Shown piece after piece: positions 49,888 through 58,961 of a DNA stretch of 64,000 bases. Both the position numbers and the translations under genes were made by a program. The DNA is taken from assembly GCF_016406125.1 (NCBI RefSeq), contig NZ_CP066339.1:2170001-2234000 (forward strand). The letters run 5' to 3'. The notes below the pieces were generated by a model. It had not been told where the DNA came from. It saw only the letters and a program-made list of their open reading frames with translations, and did no database searches. This DNA is from Alicyclobacillus sp. SO9 (GTDB lineage: Bacteria; Bacillota; Bacilli; Alicyclobacillales; Alicyclobacillaceae). Position 1 is the first letter of the stretch, and every line of letters begins with the position of its first letter.

Positions 49888-50991
49888 ATGAGGTTTTTGT
49901 TGACAGGCGGCGGTACGGGCGGCCACATCTATCCTGCTTTAACGCTCTGGCATACGATAGAGACGCGGATGCCTGATGCAGAGGTGCTGTACGTTGGGAC
50001 TGAAAGGGGATTGGAGCATGGCATTGTTCCTCGAGCAGGTCTCCCTTTTCAGACTATTTTTGCGGCGGGTTTGCGGCGCCAGGTAAGCTTGCAAGCCGTC
50101 AAAACGGTGTGGACTACATATCGGGGATACAGACAAGCGAAACGGCTTCTCAAGAAATTTAAGCCGGATGTTGTTGTGGGAACCGGGGGCTATGTGACAC
50201 TTCCAGTCGTCTACGCAGCAGCCAGACTTGGCATTCCATCGGTGGTCTGGGAAGCCAATGCGAGACCAGGATTGACAAATGTTTTGTGCTCACGTAAATC
50301 GAGTGCGGTGGCTGTCTGTTTTGAAGACAGTGGTCGATACTTTCCGAAAGCAAAAAAAGTGGTTTTGACCGGTAATCCGAGAGGCAGTGAAGTGTTGCAC
50401 TACGACCGCAAGGACTTGTTGTCTGCGCAAGAAGCTTATGGACTGGATGCGTCTAAGAAACTGATTTTGTGTTATGGAGGAAGCCGCGGCGCAGAAACAG
50501 TAAATCAGGTGTTGGTGGACTTAATTCCCCGCTTTCACAGCAAGCAAGATTGGCAACTACTTTACATTACCGGTGAAGCCCACTACGAATCCGTTCAGCG
50601 GCAATTGTCCGCTCCCCTGCCTGCCAATGTGGCTGTCGTACCCTTTGCCTACGATATGCCCCATTTGTTGCCGCAAGCTGCTGTTGTGGTTACGCGAGCT
50701 GGGGGCGCTACGTTGGCGGAGGTCTGTTCGCTCGGCTTAGCGGCCATTTTAATTCCCTCTCCGTACGTGACTGCAAATCACCAAGAAGAGAATGCGAGAC
50801 GTCTGGCTCAGGCAGGCGCTGCCAAAATGATTGTTGAAAATGAACTAACGCCTGACAAGTTGTGGTCCGAGCTGACAAAAGTGCTAGACAGTCCTGAAGG
50901 GGACAGTCTGCGCCGGGCCGCACTTAGTAAAGCTGCACCGGACGCTGTAGAGAAACTTTACGAAGTGGTCATGGCGGCTGTGACACGGTAA
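49888..50991 (+). CDS. murG: Lipid II synthase MurG
   Basis: 367 residues, GT-B fold. It transfers GlcNAc to lipid I at the inner membrane face. The N-terminal LLTGGGTGGHIYPALTL, GTGGYVTLPVVYAAARLGIPSVVWEAN, and the C-terminal VVTRAGGATLAEVCSLGLAAILIPSPYVTANHQ are the classic motifs. ATG with GAAGGAG upstream. Confidence 0.97.
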   Translation: MRFLLTGGGTGGHIYPALTLWHTIETRMPDAEVLYVGTERGLEHGIVPRAGLPFQTIFAAGLRRQVSLQAVKTVWTTYRGYRQAKRLLKKFKPDVVVGTGGYVTLPVVYAAARLGIPSVVWEANARPGLTNVLCSRKSSAVAVCFEDSGRYFPKAKKVVLTGNPRGSEVLHYDRKDLLSAQEAYGLDASKKLILCYGGSRGAETVNQVLVDLIPRFHSKQDWQLLYITGEAHYESVQRQLSAPLPANVAVVPFAYDMPHLLPQAAVVVTRAGGATLAEVCSLGLAAILIPSPYVTANHQEENARRLAQAGAAKMIVENELTPDKLWSELTKVLDSPEGDSLRRAALSKAAPDAVEKLYEVVMAAVTR

Positions 50992-51081
50992 ATCGTGTCC
51001 GGGACTTTGACACACACTCGGGCTTTTAGCCATAGGATGCTACACGGACCTGGGCAGGATACGTAGGTCGTGGAGGTTACA

Positions 51082-52002
51082 ATGAAGACACATGTTACAG
51101 AGGCATTTAGCAAACGCAACGTTGAACACGTGAAGTTTCACGAACCCCTGGCCCGCTACACGACGTGGAGAATCGGGGGCTTAGCGGACGTCCTTGTGGC
51201 TCCTGCAAGTGTGCAGGAACTTCGCGGGGCGCTTCAGGCTGCCTCGGACCTTGGGCTGCCTTGGACGGTCATTGGAAAGGGATCGAACGTCCTTGTGCAG
51301 GATGGCGGTGTCCGTGGTTTGGTGCTTCACATGGGCGGAGCGTTTGCCGATATCAGTGTACAGGGAACGAAAGTGATTGCACAAGCTGGACGTTCGTTTG
51401 TATCAGCTGCCAACATTTCACTTCGAAATGACCTTCAGGGACTAGAGTTTGCCACTGGTATACCCGGTTCAGTTGGCGGTGCCGTTATGATGAACGCAGG
51501 AGCCCACGGCGGTGAAGTGAGAGAGGTGTTGGAATGGGCTGATGCGATGGACTCCGAGGGCAGGGTTCATCATTTCACAAATGCTGATCTTCAGTTCGAT
51601 TACCGCTACAGCATTTTGAAAGATAATCCCATGGTGGTGGTAACAGCCTGCTTTAATCTTGAGCCGGGGAACGGCCAGCCGCTTTTGCAGGAAGTTAAGA
51701 GGTGGTCCGTCAGAAGAGCCGCTACGCAACCCTTGTCTCAACCGAATTGCGGCTCCGTCTTTCGAAATCCGCCGGGAAACTATTCCGCACGTTTGATTGA
51801 AACGGCGGGACTAAAGGGGCTGCGGCGCGGGGATGCACAAATTAGCGAGAAGCATGCAAACTTTATTGTCAACCTTGGTCATGCCACGGCCCGTGATGTG
51901 CTCTGGCTTATGAATCATGTCCAGGAAACCGTTGCAAACCAGTTCAACATTCACTTGGAGACCGAGGTTCGGATTATAGGTGAACCCGCCTCCGGGAGGT
52001 GA
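51082..52002 (+). CDS. murB: UDP-N-acetylenolpyruvoylglucosamine reductase
   Basis: 306 residues, type II MurB. It reduces the enolpyruvyl group to lactyl with NADPH and FAD. TTWRIGGLADVLV, IGKGSNVLVQDGGVRGLVL (FAD), GIPGSVGGAVMMNAGAHGGEV, YRYSIL, and NCGSVFRNPPG with the proton-donor Ser are visible. ATG at 51082 follows GGAGG by 5 nt. Its stop lies 5 nt before the murA start codon, over the murA ribosome site. Confidence 0.95.
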   Translation: MKTHVTEAFSKRNVEHVKFHEPLARYTTWRIGGLADVLVAPASVQELRGALQAASDLGLPWTVIGKGSNVLVQDGGVRGLVLHMGGAFADISVQGTKVIAQAGRSFVSAANISLRNDLQGLEFATGIPGSVGGAVMMNAGAHGGEVREVLEWADAMDSEGRVHHFTNADLQFDYRYSILKDNPMVVVTACFNLEPGNGQPLLQEVKRWSVRRAATQPLSQPNCGSVFRNPPGNYSARLIETAGLKGLRRGDAQISEKHANFIVNLGHATARDVLWLMNHVQETVANQFNIHLETEVRIIGEPASGR

Positions 52003-52007
52003 CGGGT

Positions 52008-53285
52008 GTGGACGTATTGGAGATCCGCGGAGGTCGGCCGCTTGAGGGGACCACAAGAGTTTACGGTGCAAAAAACGCAGCACTGCCGATTTTGGCGGCA
52101 ACGGTGATGACGGAAGGCACCTGCGAATTGTTCGAAGTGCCAAATCTCGAAGATATACACGTTATGCTCGACATTCTGCGTCACTTGGGTGCGGGAGTGA
52201 AACGGTTGGGCCAGACGCTGTATATCGATGCAAGCCACATTACAAAGACCGACGTTCCGCTGCATTTGATGCGCAAAATGAGGTCGTCGATTTTCTTAAT
52301 GGGCCCGTTGCTGGCGCGTTTTGGGGAAGTAACAGTTTCCAAACCAGGCGGTTGCGTGATTGGGCAGAGGCCGATTGATTATCATCTGCGCGGGATGAGG
52401 CTGCTCGGTGCGGTTATTCAAGAACAGCATGGTACAGTAAACTGTGTCTCAAACAGACTGAAAGGCACCAGTATTACGTTGGATTTCCCAAGCGTTGGTG
52501 CTACGGAAAATCTGATAATGGCGGCAGTTCTCGCTGACGGTGAAACTGTGCTCGAAAACGTCGCAAGAGAGCCGGAAGTGGTAGATCTGGCCAACTTTCT
52601 CAAAACCTGCGGAGCACAGATTGAAGGAGCAGGGGAAGATACCATTCGGATTCGAGGTGTGCACCATTTAAAGGGCTCCACGTACCGGGTGATTCCCGAC
52701 CGAATTGTCACAGGCACATGGATGATTGCCGCCGCGGCTACGCAGGGGAGTATTCATATCGAGGGCTGCGAACCTCTGCATTTGGGCGCTCTTATCAGCA
52801 AACTGCGAGACGCTGGAACGAAGATAGATATTGACGGAGACCAAATGTGGGTGCGAGGTCCGAAACAGCTCAAGGCGGCTGAAATTCGAACGGCGCCGTA
52901 TCCGGGCTTCCCCACAGACCTGCAGGCTCCAATGATGGCGCTGATGGCTGCAGCGCATGGCAGCACATTCATTCGTGAAGATGTGTTTGAGGCGCGTTTC
53001 AAGCATGTTGGAGAACTCATTCGGATGGGTGCAGACATTCGGGTAGACGGCCGAACTTCCTTGATTCGAGGAGTCGAGCAGCTCTCCGGCGCGGAGGTGG
53101 AAGCAACCGACTTGAGGGGCGGTGCAGCCTTGGTTGTGGCAGGTCTGTTAGCAGAGGGGACAACAAAAATTCACGGTCTCCATCATCTCGACCGTGGTTA
53201 CCAACAGCTCGACACGTATTTGCGAGACTTGCAGGCAGATATTCGCCGGGTCGAGTCTGAAGAAGCCGGAATGAGCATGCCCTAA
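52008..53285 (+). CDS. murA: UDP-GlcNAc 1-carboxyvinyltransferase
   Basis: 425 residues. First committed step of peptidoglycan synthesis, and the fosfomycin target. GAKNAALPILAA at the N-terminus, the active Cys116 in KPGGCVIGQRPID, and GFPTDLQAPMMAL are intact. GTG at 52008 has GGGAGG 8 nt upstream. Location after murB is found in some Bacilli but not B. subtilis. A strong terminator follows, so this is the end of the first dcw transcript. A ReoY-like regulator of MurA turnover may be encoded at 22278-22757. Confidence 0.96.
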   Translation: MDVLEIRGGRPLEGTTRVYGAKNAALPILAATVMTEGTCELFEVPNLEDIHVMLDILRHLGAGVKRLGQTLYIDASHITKTDVPLHLMRKMRSSIFLMGPLLARFGEVTVSKPGGCVIGQRPIDYHLRGMRLLGAVIQEQHGTVNCVSNRLKGTSITLDFPSVGATENLIMAAVLADGETVLENVAREPEVVDLANFLKTCGAQIEGAGEDTIRIRGVHHLKGSTYRVIPDRIVTGTWMIAAAATQGSIHIEGCEPLHLGALISKLRDAGTKIDIDGDQMWVRGPKQLKAAEIRTAPYPGFPTDLQAPMMALMAAAHGSTFIREDVFEARFKHVGELIRMGADIRVDGRTSLIRGVEQLSGAEVEATDLRGGAALVVAGLLAEGTTKIHGLHHLDRGYQQLDTYLRDLQADIRRVESEEAGMSMP

Positions 53286-53310
53286 GGCGGACGACGGTGT
53301 CTATATACCG

Positions 53311-53353
53311 AAAAAGTCAGATTGCCTCTTTGCCTGAGGCCGTCTGACTTTTT
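53311..53353 (+). terminator. Rho-independent terminator after murA
   Basis: AAAAAGTCAGA (53311-53321) pairs with TCTGACTTTTT (53343-53353), an 11-bp stem that works in either direction. It divides the dcw cluster between murA and divIB. Confidence 0.88.
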
Positions 53354-53485
53354 CTTTGCAAAAAGTGAATGAATAGACTTTCGCCAATCTGTGTTATGGA
53401 GTAAAATACTATACTTGAGATAGACTAAGTGTTGATACAAATGACAATCTATCATTTCGACGAAGAGGCCTTTGGAGGGACAATC

Positions 53486-54277
53486 TTGAATTCACAGAAC
53501 CTCGGTTCACCACGGGATCTAAGAGAACAACAGCGTCTCCGTCGAAAGCATCGGAACCGTGTGTTGGTTGTTTTGTTTTTTCTTATCTTGGGCGTAGTTG
53601 TTTTTCTGGAATCCCCTCTGACACGTGTACGTGAAATCACGGTCTCCGGGAATACTTCAATTGCGTCAAGTAAGCTGCTAAAGGCTGCCGTTGTGAAAAA
53701 GGGTATGAGCTTGTGGCAAGTGAACCCTAAAGCGATTGCGGCATCGATTAAGAAGAATGAGCCGTTGGTGAAAAAGGTCGCTGTGACGACTAAATTCCTG
53801 CAAGGAACCGTACACTTGCAAATTTCTCAGAAGCAACTGGTTGCGATTTTGCAGGAAAAAGGGACTTTTTACAACCTGTTAGCTGACGGAACCGTATATA
53901 GCATCCACAAGAACGGTGAAGGCTTTTCGCGTCCTGTCGTGATTCCTTCAAATATGAAAACAAAGGTGAAATTGGGACAACCTGTTGCGAATCCTAATGT
54001 AACAAAACTGTGCCGAGTGTTGTCTACATTACAGGGGGCACAAATTCAGCATATCTCGCAAATCAAAGTGGATAGTCTTGGAACAGTTTCCTTGTACATG
54101 GACAATGGCTACGAAGTGAATCTCACGGTGCAGAATCTCAAACAACAGTTACCAAATGTTCAAACTGCCGTTCATTACTTTTTGTCCAAACACTATCCTC
54201 CAGGCCTGGTGGATATGACAGGGCAACCGCCTTATAGTTACACTCCGTTTGCAAAAGGTAGAAAGGGGCACGGATAA
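53486..54277 (+). CDS. divIB: Cell division protein DivIB/FtsQ
   Basis: 263 residues. A basic cytoplasmic N-terminus (REQQRLRRKHRNR), one transmembrane helix (about 25-45), then a POTRA domain (SPLTRVREITVSGNTSIASSKLLKAA), the FtsQ beta domain, and a short tail. It stabilises the FtsL-DivIC-PBP2B complex at the septum. TTG at 53486 is preferred, with GGAGGG 8 nt upstream; an upstream extension to 53429 lacks a ribosome site. Confidence 0.9.
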   Translation: MNSQNLGSPRDLREQQRLRRKHRNRVLVVLFFLILGVVVFLESPLTRVREITVSGNTSIASSKLLKAAVVKKGMSLWQVNPKAIAASIKKNEPLVKKVAVTTKFLQGTVHLQISQKQLVAILQEKGTFYNLLADGTVYSIHKNGEGFSRPVVIPSNMKTKVKLGQPVANPNVTKLCRVLSTLQGAQIQHISQIKVDSLGTVSLYMDNGYEVNLTVQNLKQQLPNVQTAVHYFLSKHYPPGLVDMTGQPPYSYTPFAKGRKGHG

Positions 54278-54279
54278 GA

Positions 54280-55014
54280 TTGACGACCAAATCAAAACTA
54301 GCTGTCTCCCTGACCCTAGTCTCCATTGTCCTCGGTTTCATGATTTCCGTTCAGTATGAGCAATCGTCTCAATCACGGCAGTTGACGAGTGCTGTAAACC
54401 CAAGTCAGAAGCGGATTAAGGCGCTGGCGCAAAAGTACAATTTATTGCAAAAGGTCGGTCAGCAGGAACAAAAGCAGTTGGCAGTAACCACAACGCAATT
54501 GACACATTTTGAAAAACAGGCGGCTGGTAATAACCAGCAGTTGCAACAACTGTCACGTCAATTGGACGCGGCTCGAATTCTTGCGGGCACAACGGCAGTC
54601 AAGGGGGCAGGTATCGTCTTGACTGTTACAGACGGAAACCCTCCTCCCGGTAAGAACCCGGAAAACTACATTGCCCATGACTGGTATATGCGGCAACTGG
54701 TCAATGAACTGTTTGCGGCGGGCTCCGAAGCAGTCGCTATCAATGGTGTGAGGTTTGTCTCAACGTCTGGTATCTTTTGCGGCGGTCCGGTTGTAACGGT
54801 CAATAACAACCAGATTACGGCCCCGTTTAAAGTAGAAGCCATAGGCGACCCCCGAACCCTGGAGAGAGCCTTGAATATGCCGAACGGTGAAATCGATGCA
54901 CTGCGCAATAAAGACAACTTGAACGTCTCGCCAATTCAAACGTCACAGTCTTTGAAACTTCCAGCTTACACAGGTACGACGATTACACCGCTTCCTACAG
55001 CAAACGGAAATTAG
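54280..55014 (+). CDS. DUF881 protein (YlxW/YlxX family), copy 1
   Basis: 244 residues. One N-terminal helix (KLAVSLTLVSIVLGFMISVQY), a coiled coil (about 40-100, Gln-rich), and a DUF881 domain (GAGIVLTVTDGN..., LVNELFAAGSEAVAINGVRFVSTSGIFCGGPVVTVNN). It begins 2 nt after divIB. B. subtilis has two such proteins here, ylxW and ylxX. Role unknown, perhaps envelope or division related. Confidence 0.85.
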   Translation: MTTKSKLAVSLTLVSIVLGFMISVQYEQSSQSRQLTSAVNPSQKRIKALAQKYNLLQKVGQQEQKQLAVTTTQLTHFEKQAAGNNQQLQQLSRQLDAARILAGTTAVKGAGIVLTVTDGNPPPGKNPENYIAHDWYMRQLVNELFAAGSEAVAINGVRFVSTSGIFCGGPVVTVNNNQITAPFKVEAIGDPRTLERALNMPNGEIDALRNKDNLNVSPIQTSQSLKLPAYTGTTITPLPTANGN

Positions 55015-55028
55015 GAGATGAAGAGGTC

Positions 55029-55790
55029 GTGACGAAGTCGCAAAAGCGGACATTTGCGTTGACGATGACGGTAGTGTGCTTGTTGCTCGGATTTATGACA
55101 ACCGTTCAAATATCCACGTTGTCAGTGAAAAAATCCAAGGGCAGCGCGTCTGACTACTTGCATTTGATGACACAGATATCACAGCAACAGAAGACAAATG
55201 AATTGCTAAGTCAGCAAATTTCCAAGGCAAAGGCGCAAGTGGCGCAGTATCAGGCAACGGGATCGAACTGGAAAAGTAAGCGGCAGGCTTTGTTGAAGGA
55301 TGCGAAGCAAGTCAAGGCAGCTGCCGGCCTCACGTCACAATCAGGTGCAGGAATCACAATCACCTTACAGTCAAACCCTGGTTTGTCAAACTTTTCACAA
55401 GATCACCCGACCTTTGACCCGCAATTTGTTTTATCCTATATTGTGAATTTGCTGTATTCACAGGGGGCAAATGCAATCAGCATCAGCGGATACAATGGGA
55501 ATACGCAACGGCTGGTTACCACATCTGCCATCCGCGACATCGTTCAGACACAGAATGGCGGATACAACACAGTGGATGTCAACTACAGCCCGATGATAGC
55601 TCCGTTTACGATTACAGCGATTGGGAATACAAGCAGAATGAAAGCCATTTTGGTCGCGGAGAATGTAGTTCAGTTGTTAAAGACCTCTTACGCTGAATCC
55701 TGCGTGATTGACAGTTCAAAGCACTTGACTGTACCGGCCTACCACGGTGAAATGCCTGGAAAATATGCAAAGGAGGTGACGGGACAGTGA
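55029..55790 (+). CDS. DUF881 protein (YlxW/YlxX family), copy 2
   Basis: 253 residues, a paralogue of the preceding gene. The N-terminal helix (TMTVVCLLLGFMTTVQIS) and DUF881 domain (GAGITITLQSNPG..., IVNLLYSQGANAISISGYNGNTQRLVTTSAIRD) align along their length, showing an old tandem duplication. GTG start; the stop overlaps the sbp start by 4 nt. Function unknown. Confidence 0.85.
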   Translation: MTKSQKRTFALTMTVVCLLLGFMTTVQISTLSVKKSKGSASDYLHLMTQISQQQKTNELLSQQISKAKAQVAQYQATGSNWKSKRQALLKDAKQVKAAAGLTSQSGAGITITLQSNPGLSNFSQDHPTFDPQFVLSYIVNLLYSQGANAISISGYNGNTQRLVTTSAIRDIVQTQNGGYNTVDVNYSPMIAPFTITAIGNTSRMKAILVAENVVQLLKTSYAESCVIDSSKHLTVPAYHGEMPGKYAKEVTGQ

Positions 55791-56167
55791 TATGGCTGCC
55801 CGTTTTGGGACTGGTTATTGGCGTTGGTATCGGCTTGGTCAGCAATGTGAATATTCCTCCCGCTTTGTCAAGCTATCTTTCAATTGCCATTCTTGCATCC
55901 CTTGATACGGTTTTTGGTGGCATAAAAGCGAGTCTTGAAAAGAATTTCGATGGGTTTGTATTTATTACGGGATTTTTCTTCAATGCCATTGTGGCTGCGC
56001 TGTTGGCTTATATCGGGAATCAACTTAGCGTTGACTTGTATTTGGCTGCAGTCGTCGCGTTTGGTGTAAGAATGTTTCAGAACATCGCAATCATTCGTCG
56101 CATCATGTTTAACAAGGTCAACCACCGCCACAGCGATCAGTCTGCAGCGGACAAGCCGACGTCGTGA
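55787..56167 (+). CDS. sbp: Small basic protein Sbp (DUF1290)
   Basis: 126 residues with three to four hydrophobic segments: VLGLVIGVGIGLVSNVNIPPALSSYLSIAILASLDTVFGGIKA is the conserved start of the family. Despite its name it is an integral membrane protein. Function unknown. The fixed place between the DUF881 genes and ftsA is conserved in Bacilli. Confidence 0.92.
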   Translation: MIWLPVLGLVIGVGIGLVSNVNIPPALSSYLSIAILASLDTVFGGIKASLEKNFDGFVFITGFFFNAIVAALLAYIGNQLSVDLYLAAVVAFGVRMFQNIAIIRRIMFNKVNHRHSDQSAADKPTS

Positions 56168-56304
56168 GATACCAAATTTTACAGTCTCTGAAATTCTCAT
56201 TTTTGCGGAAAAAGTTTTGTCGAAAAAGAGGAATGAGCAAACTGCTGTGGAATTACACCTAGGAAATGTTTGTGTACTTGGCGCACTAGGGAGGTGCCAC
56301 GCGC

Positions 56305-57534
56305 TTGGCCAAAGGAGAATACATCGTAAGTTTAGACATCGGCACTTCGAAGGTTCGAGCCATAATCGGAGAGCAAAATGGCAGCACAATGAACGTCATT
56401 GGCGTCGGATCGGCTTCCGGTGAAGGAATCCGTCACGGGTCTATAGTGGACATAGATTTGACAGTTGAATCAATCCGTGAGGCGGTCGATCACGCCGAGC
56501 GTATGGTCGGGGTTCACATTACCTCAGCCTATGTCGGCATTACTGGCAACCATATACAACTGCTGGACAGCCATGGCGTCGTTGCAGTGTCTTCCTCAGA
56601 CAGGGAAATCGGTGAAGAGGACATTGAACGGGTCTTACAGCAGGCGCGTGTGGTAGCTTTGCCTCCAGAGCGGGAAATTATTGACGTTGTGCCGAAAGAA
56701 TTTGTTGTTGATGGTCTTAGAGGAATTATGGATCCGAGGGGTATGCTCGGTGTACGCCTTGAAGTGGAAGCCTATCTGATTACCGGAAGCCGTACGGCGA
56801 TACATAATGTCGTGCGATGTGTAGAAAAGGCAGGCATTGAAGTTGCAAATTTAGTCCTGCAGCCATTAGCAGCTGCGCACGTCGCCCTATCTCAAGATGA
56901 GCGAAATTTGGGTGTTGCATTAGTGGATGTAGGGGCTGGACAAACCTCTATATCTGTTTTTAATAATGGGGTGTTAGCTGGTTCATCCATCATTGAGATG
57001 GGTGGAGACTACGTAACACATGATATTGCCATTGGGTTGCGCACACAGACGGAAGTCGCGGAACAGATAAAGCTGCAGTACGGGCATGCCCTTCTGTCTC
57101 AAGCGTCAGACTCTGAGACATTCCAGATTCCGCGAATAGGAAGCAACCAGGATACGGAGTTTTCCCAGTACGACTTGGCCACAATTATTGAACCTCGCAT
57201 GCAAGAGATTTTTAGCCTCGTCATGAGAGAGGTTGAAAAGATGGGGTTTAGTCACGAACTCCCCAGCGGGTATGTATTCCACGGAGGAGTCATGTCAATG
57301 CCCGGTGCAGGGGAGTTGGCAAGTGAAGAACTGCAGTCGGCTACACGGGTTGCAATTCCTGATTTTCTCGGAGTTAGGGACGCTTCATATGTAAATGGGG
57401 TAGGGGTCTTGGCGTATACCCTGCGCTCACATTCGCGCAGTGCTCAGACCGAAGCGGCGCCTCATATGCGCCCAACGCAGACGGGTGGAAGTTGGCTGAC
57501 CCGCATCAAGGATTGGTTTAAGGATTTTATTTAA
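56305..57534 (+). CDS. ftsA: Cell division protein FtsA
   Basis: 409 residues, actin-like ATPase that tethers FtsZ to the membrane. IVSLDIGTSKVRAIIGE is the phosphate-1 motif, VALVDVGAGQTSISVFNNG phosphate-2, and HGGVMSMPGAGELA the adenosine motif. A C-terminal amphipathic helix WLTRIKDWFKDFI is the membrane tether. TTG start after GGGAGGTG. Since sepF is missing from its usual place downstream, FtsA may be the main anchor here. Confidence 0.96.
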   Translation: MAKGEYIVSLDIGTSKVRAIIGEQNGSTMNVIGVGSASGEGIRHGSIVDIDLTVESIREAVDHAERMVGVHITSAYVGITGNHIQLLDSHGVVAVSSSDREIGEEDIERVLQQARVVALPPEREIIDVVPKEFVVDGLRGIMDPRGMLGVRLEVEAYLITGSRTAIHNVVRCVEKAGIEVANLVLQPLAAAHVALSQDERNLGVALVDVGAGQTSISVFNNGVLAGSSIIEMGGDYVTHDIAIGLRTQTEVAEQIKLQYGHALLSQASDSETFQIPRIGSNQDTEFSQYDLATIIEPRMQEIFSLVMREVEKMGFSHELPSGYVFHGGVMSMPGAGELASEELQSATRVAIPDFLGVRDASYVNGVGVLAYTLRSHSRSAQTEAAPHMRPTQTGGSWLTRIKDWFKDFI

Positions 57535-57679
57535 GGTGAGTGTCCAACAGAGTAGGATCCGCTGTCGGGACAACCTCTTGCAAAGATAGACATTGATGGT
57601 GTCAGGCTGTATTCGCTGCAAAAATTCACGCCTGAAAACCTGCTTCGTTTGGAACCATGAGGCATGAGGAGGAGCAGCA

Positions 57680-58774
57680 ATGTTGGAATTTGACATGGAA
57701 GTCGATTCATTGGCAAAAATTAAAGTCGTTGGCGTTGGCGGCGGCGGATGCAACGCTGTGAACAGAATGATTGAATCCGGCATCGAAGGTGTCGACTTCA
57801 TTGTAGTAAATACGGATGCTCAGGCGTTGCAACTCTCTAAAGCACAGACTCATCTCCAGATTGGAGAGAAAGTCACAAGGGGCTTAGGGGCAGGTGCCAA
57901 TCCGGAAATCGGAAAGAAGGCAGCTGAGGAGAGCCGGGAGCTCTTAATGAATTCTCTTAAAGGTGCCGACATGGTTTTTGTGACGGCCGGCATGGGCGGT
58001 GGAACAGGAACGGGTGCAGCCCCCATTATTGCTGAAATTGCAAGGGAACTGGGTGCCCTTACGGTGGGGGTTGTAACAAAGCCATTTCGCTTTGAACAGC
58101 GACGCCGAATGATGCAGGCAGAAGCCGGTGTCGCCAACCTGAAGGAAAAAGTGGATACCCTGATTGTCATTCCCAATGACAGATTGCTTGAGATTGTGGA
58201 CCGAAATACACCAGTGGTGGAAGCTTTTAAGGAAGCAGACAATGTACTGCGCCAAGGCGTGTCGGGTATCTCCGATCTCATTGCAGTTCCAGGTCTGATT
58301 AACGTAGACTTTGCGGATGTGAAGGCAATTATGACAGAGCGAGGCTCTGCGTTGATGGGAATCGGTGTGGCCAGCGGCGAAAACCGGGCCACGGAAGCGG
58401 CGCAAAAGGCCATTAGCAGTCCGCTGTTGGAGACTTCGATAGATGGAGCGCACGGTGTGCTCATGCATATCTCAGGCGGAAACAATCTGAGTCTGTGGGA
58501 AGTCAACGAGTCTGCCGATATCGTATCTTCCGCCGCCGATCAAGAAGTAAACATGATTTTTGGTGCCAACATTAATCCGGAACTTGAAGATGAGATTGTA
58601 GTGACCGTGATTGCGACCGGTTTTGAGATGCAGGCGAACAGTGAAGTTGCTGCTACTCAGCCTCGACAGCGGTCAAGCGTGTTTGACAATACAGCTTCAG
58701 TTCAAAGTAACAACCAGTGGGATGTTCCAGCCTTTCTTCGCAGAAAAGAAGGGCGCTTTGGTCGCGACAAATAA
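57680..58774 (+). CDS. ftsZ: Cell division protein FtsZ
   Basis: 364 residues, tubulin-like GTPase. [34 protein letters not shown] (tubulin signature), and the T7 segment [11 protein letters not shown] are intact. The C-terminus has a linker of about 40 residues and a conserved peptide ([10 protein letters not shown]) that binds FtsA and other partners. ATG follows GAGGAGGAG. A terminator follows. Confidence 0.98.
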   Translation: MLEFDMEVDSLAKIKVVGVGGGGCNAVNRMIESGIEGVDFIVVNTDAQALQLSKAQTHLQIGEKVTRGLGAGANPEIGKKAAEESRELLMNSLKGADMVFVTAGMGGGTGTGAAPIIAEIARELGALTVGVVTKPFRFEQRRRMMQAEAGVANLKEKVDTLIVIPNDRLLEIVDRNTPVVEAFKEADNVLRQGVSGISDLIAVPGLINVDFADVKAIMTERGSALMGIGVASGENRATEAAQKAISSPLLETSIDGAHGVLMHISGGNNLSLWEVNESADIVSSAADQEVNMIFGANINPELEDEIVVTVIATGFEMQANSEVAATQPRQRSSVFDNTASVQSNNQWDVPAFLRRKEGRFGRDK

Positions 58775-58817
58775 AGGCTTTGCTCTTCGTAAGCTGCCCC
58801 ATAACATACACCAGTGC

Positions 58818-58845
58818 AGCGCGTCAGATATGGACGCGCTTTTTC
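58818..58845 (+). terminator. Rho-independent terminator of ftsZ
   Basis: AGCGCGTC (58818-58825) pairs with GACGCGCT (58833-58840), followed by TTTTCT. Confidence 0.85.
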
Positions 58846-58862
58846 TGTCTTAATCTCCTCTT

Positions 58863-58930
58863 TTTCAACAAAAAGAATACTAGGTTTTAGTCAAGTTCCG
58901 ACAGGCTTTGTAATATAGATAAACTATACT
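58863..58930 (+). promoter_or_regulatory. spoIIGA promoter with Spo0A-box-like sites
   Basis: The reverse complement of 58896-58903 is TGTCGGAA, one base off the 0A box TGTCGAA, and the reverse complement of 58863-58872 holds TTGTTGAA. A TATACT -10 (58925-58930) has no good -35 at 17 bp, as expected for an activator-dependent promoter such as spoIIG of B. subtilis. Confidence 0.5.
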
Positions 58931-58961
58931 GTGACCATCCGCCGGTTGCGGGGTGATGACA

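Noticed and set aside
57850-58506. 218-codon open frame antisense to ftsZ
   Set aside because: It fully overlaps the conserved GTPase domain of FtsZ and has no recognisable domain.
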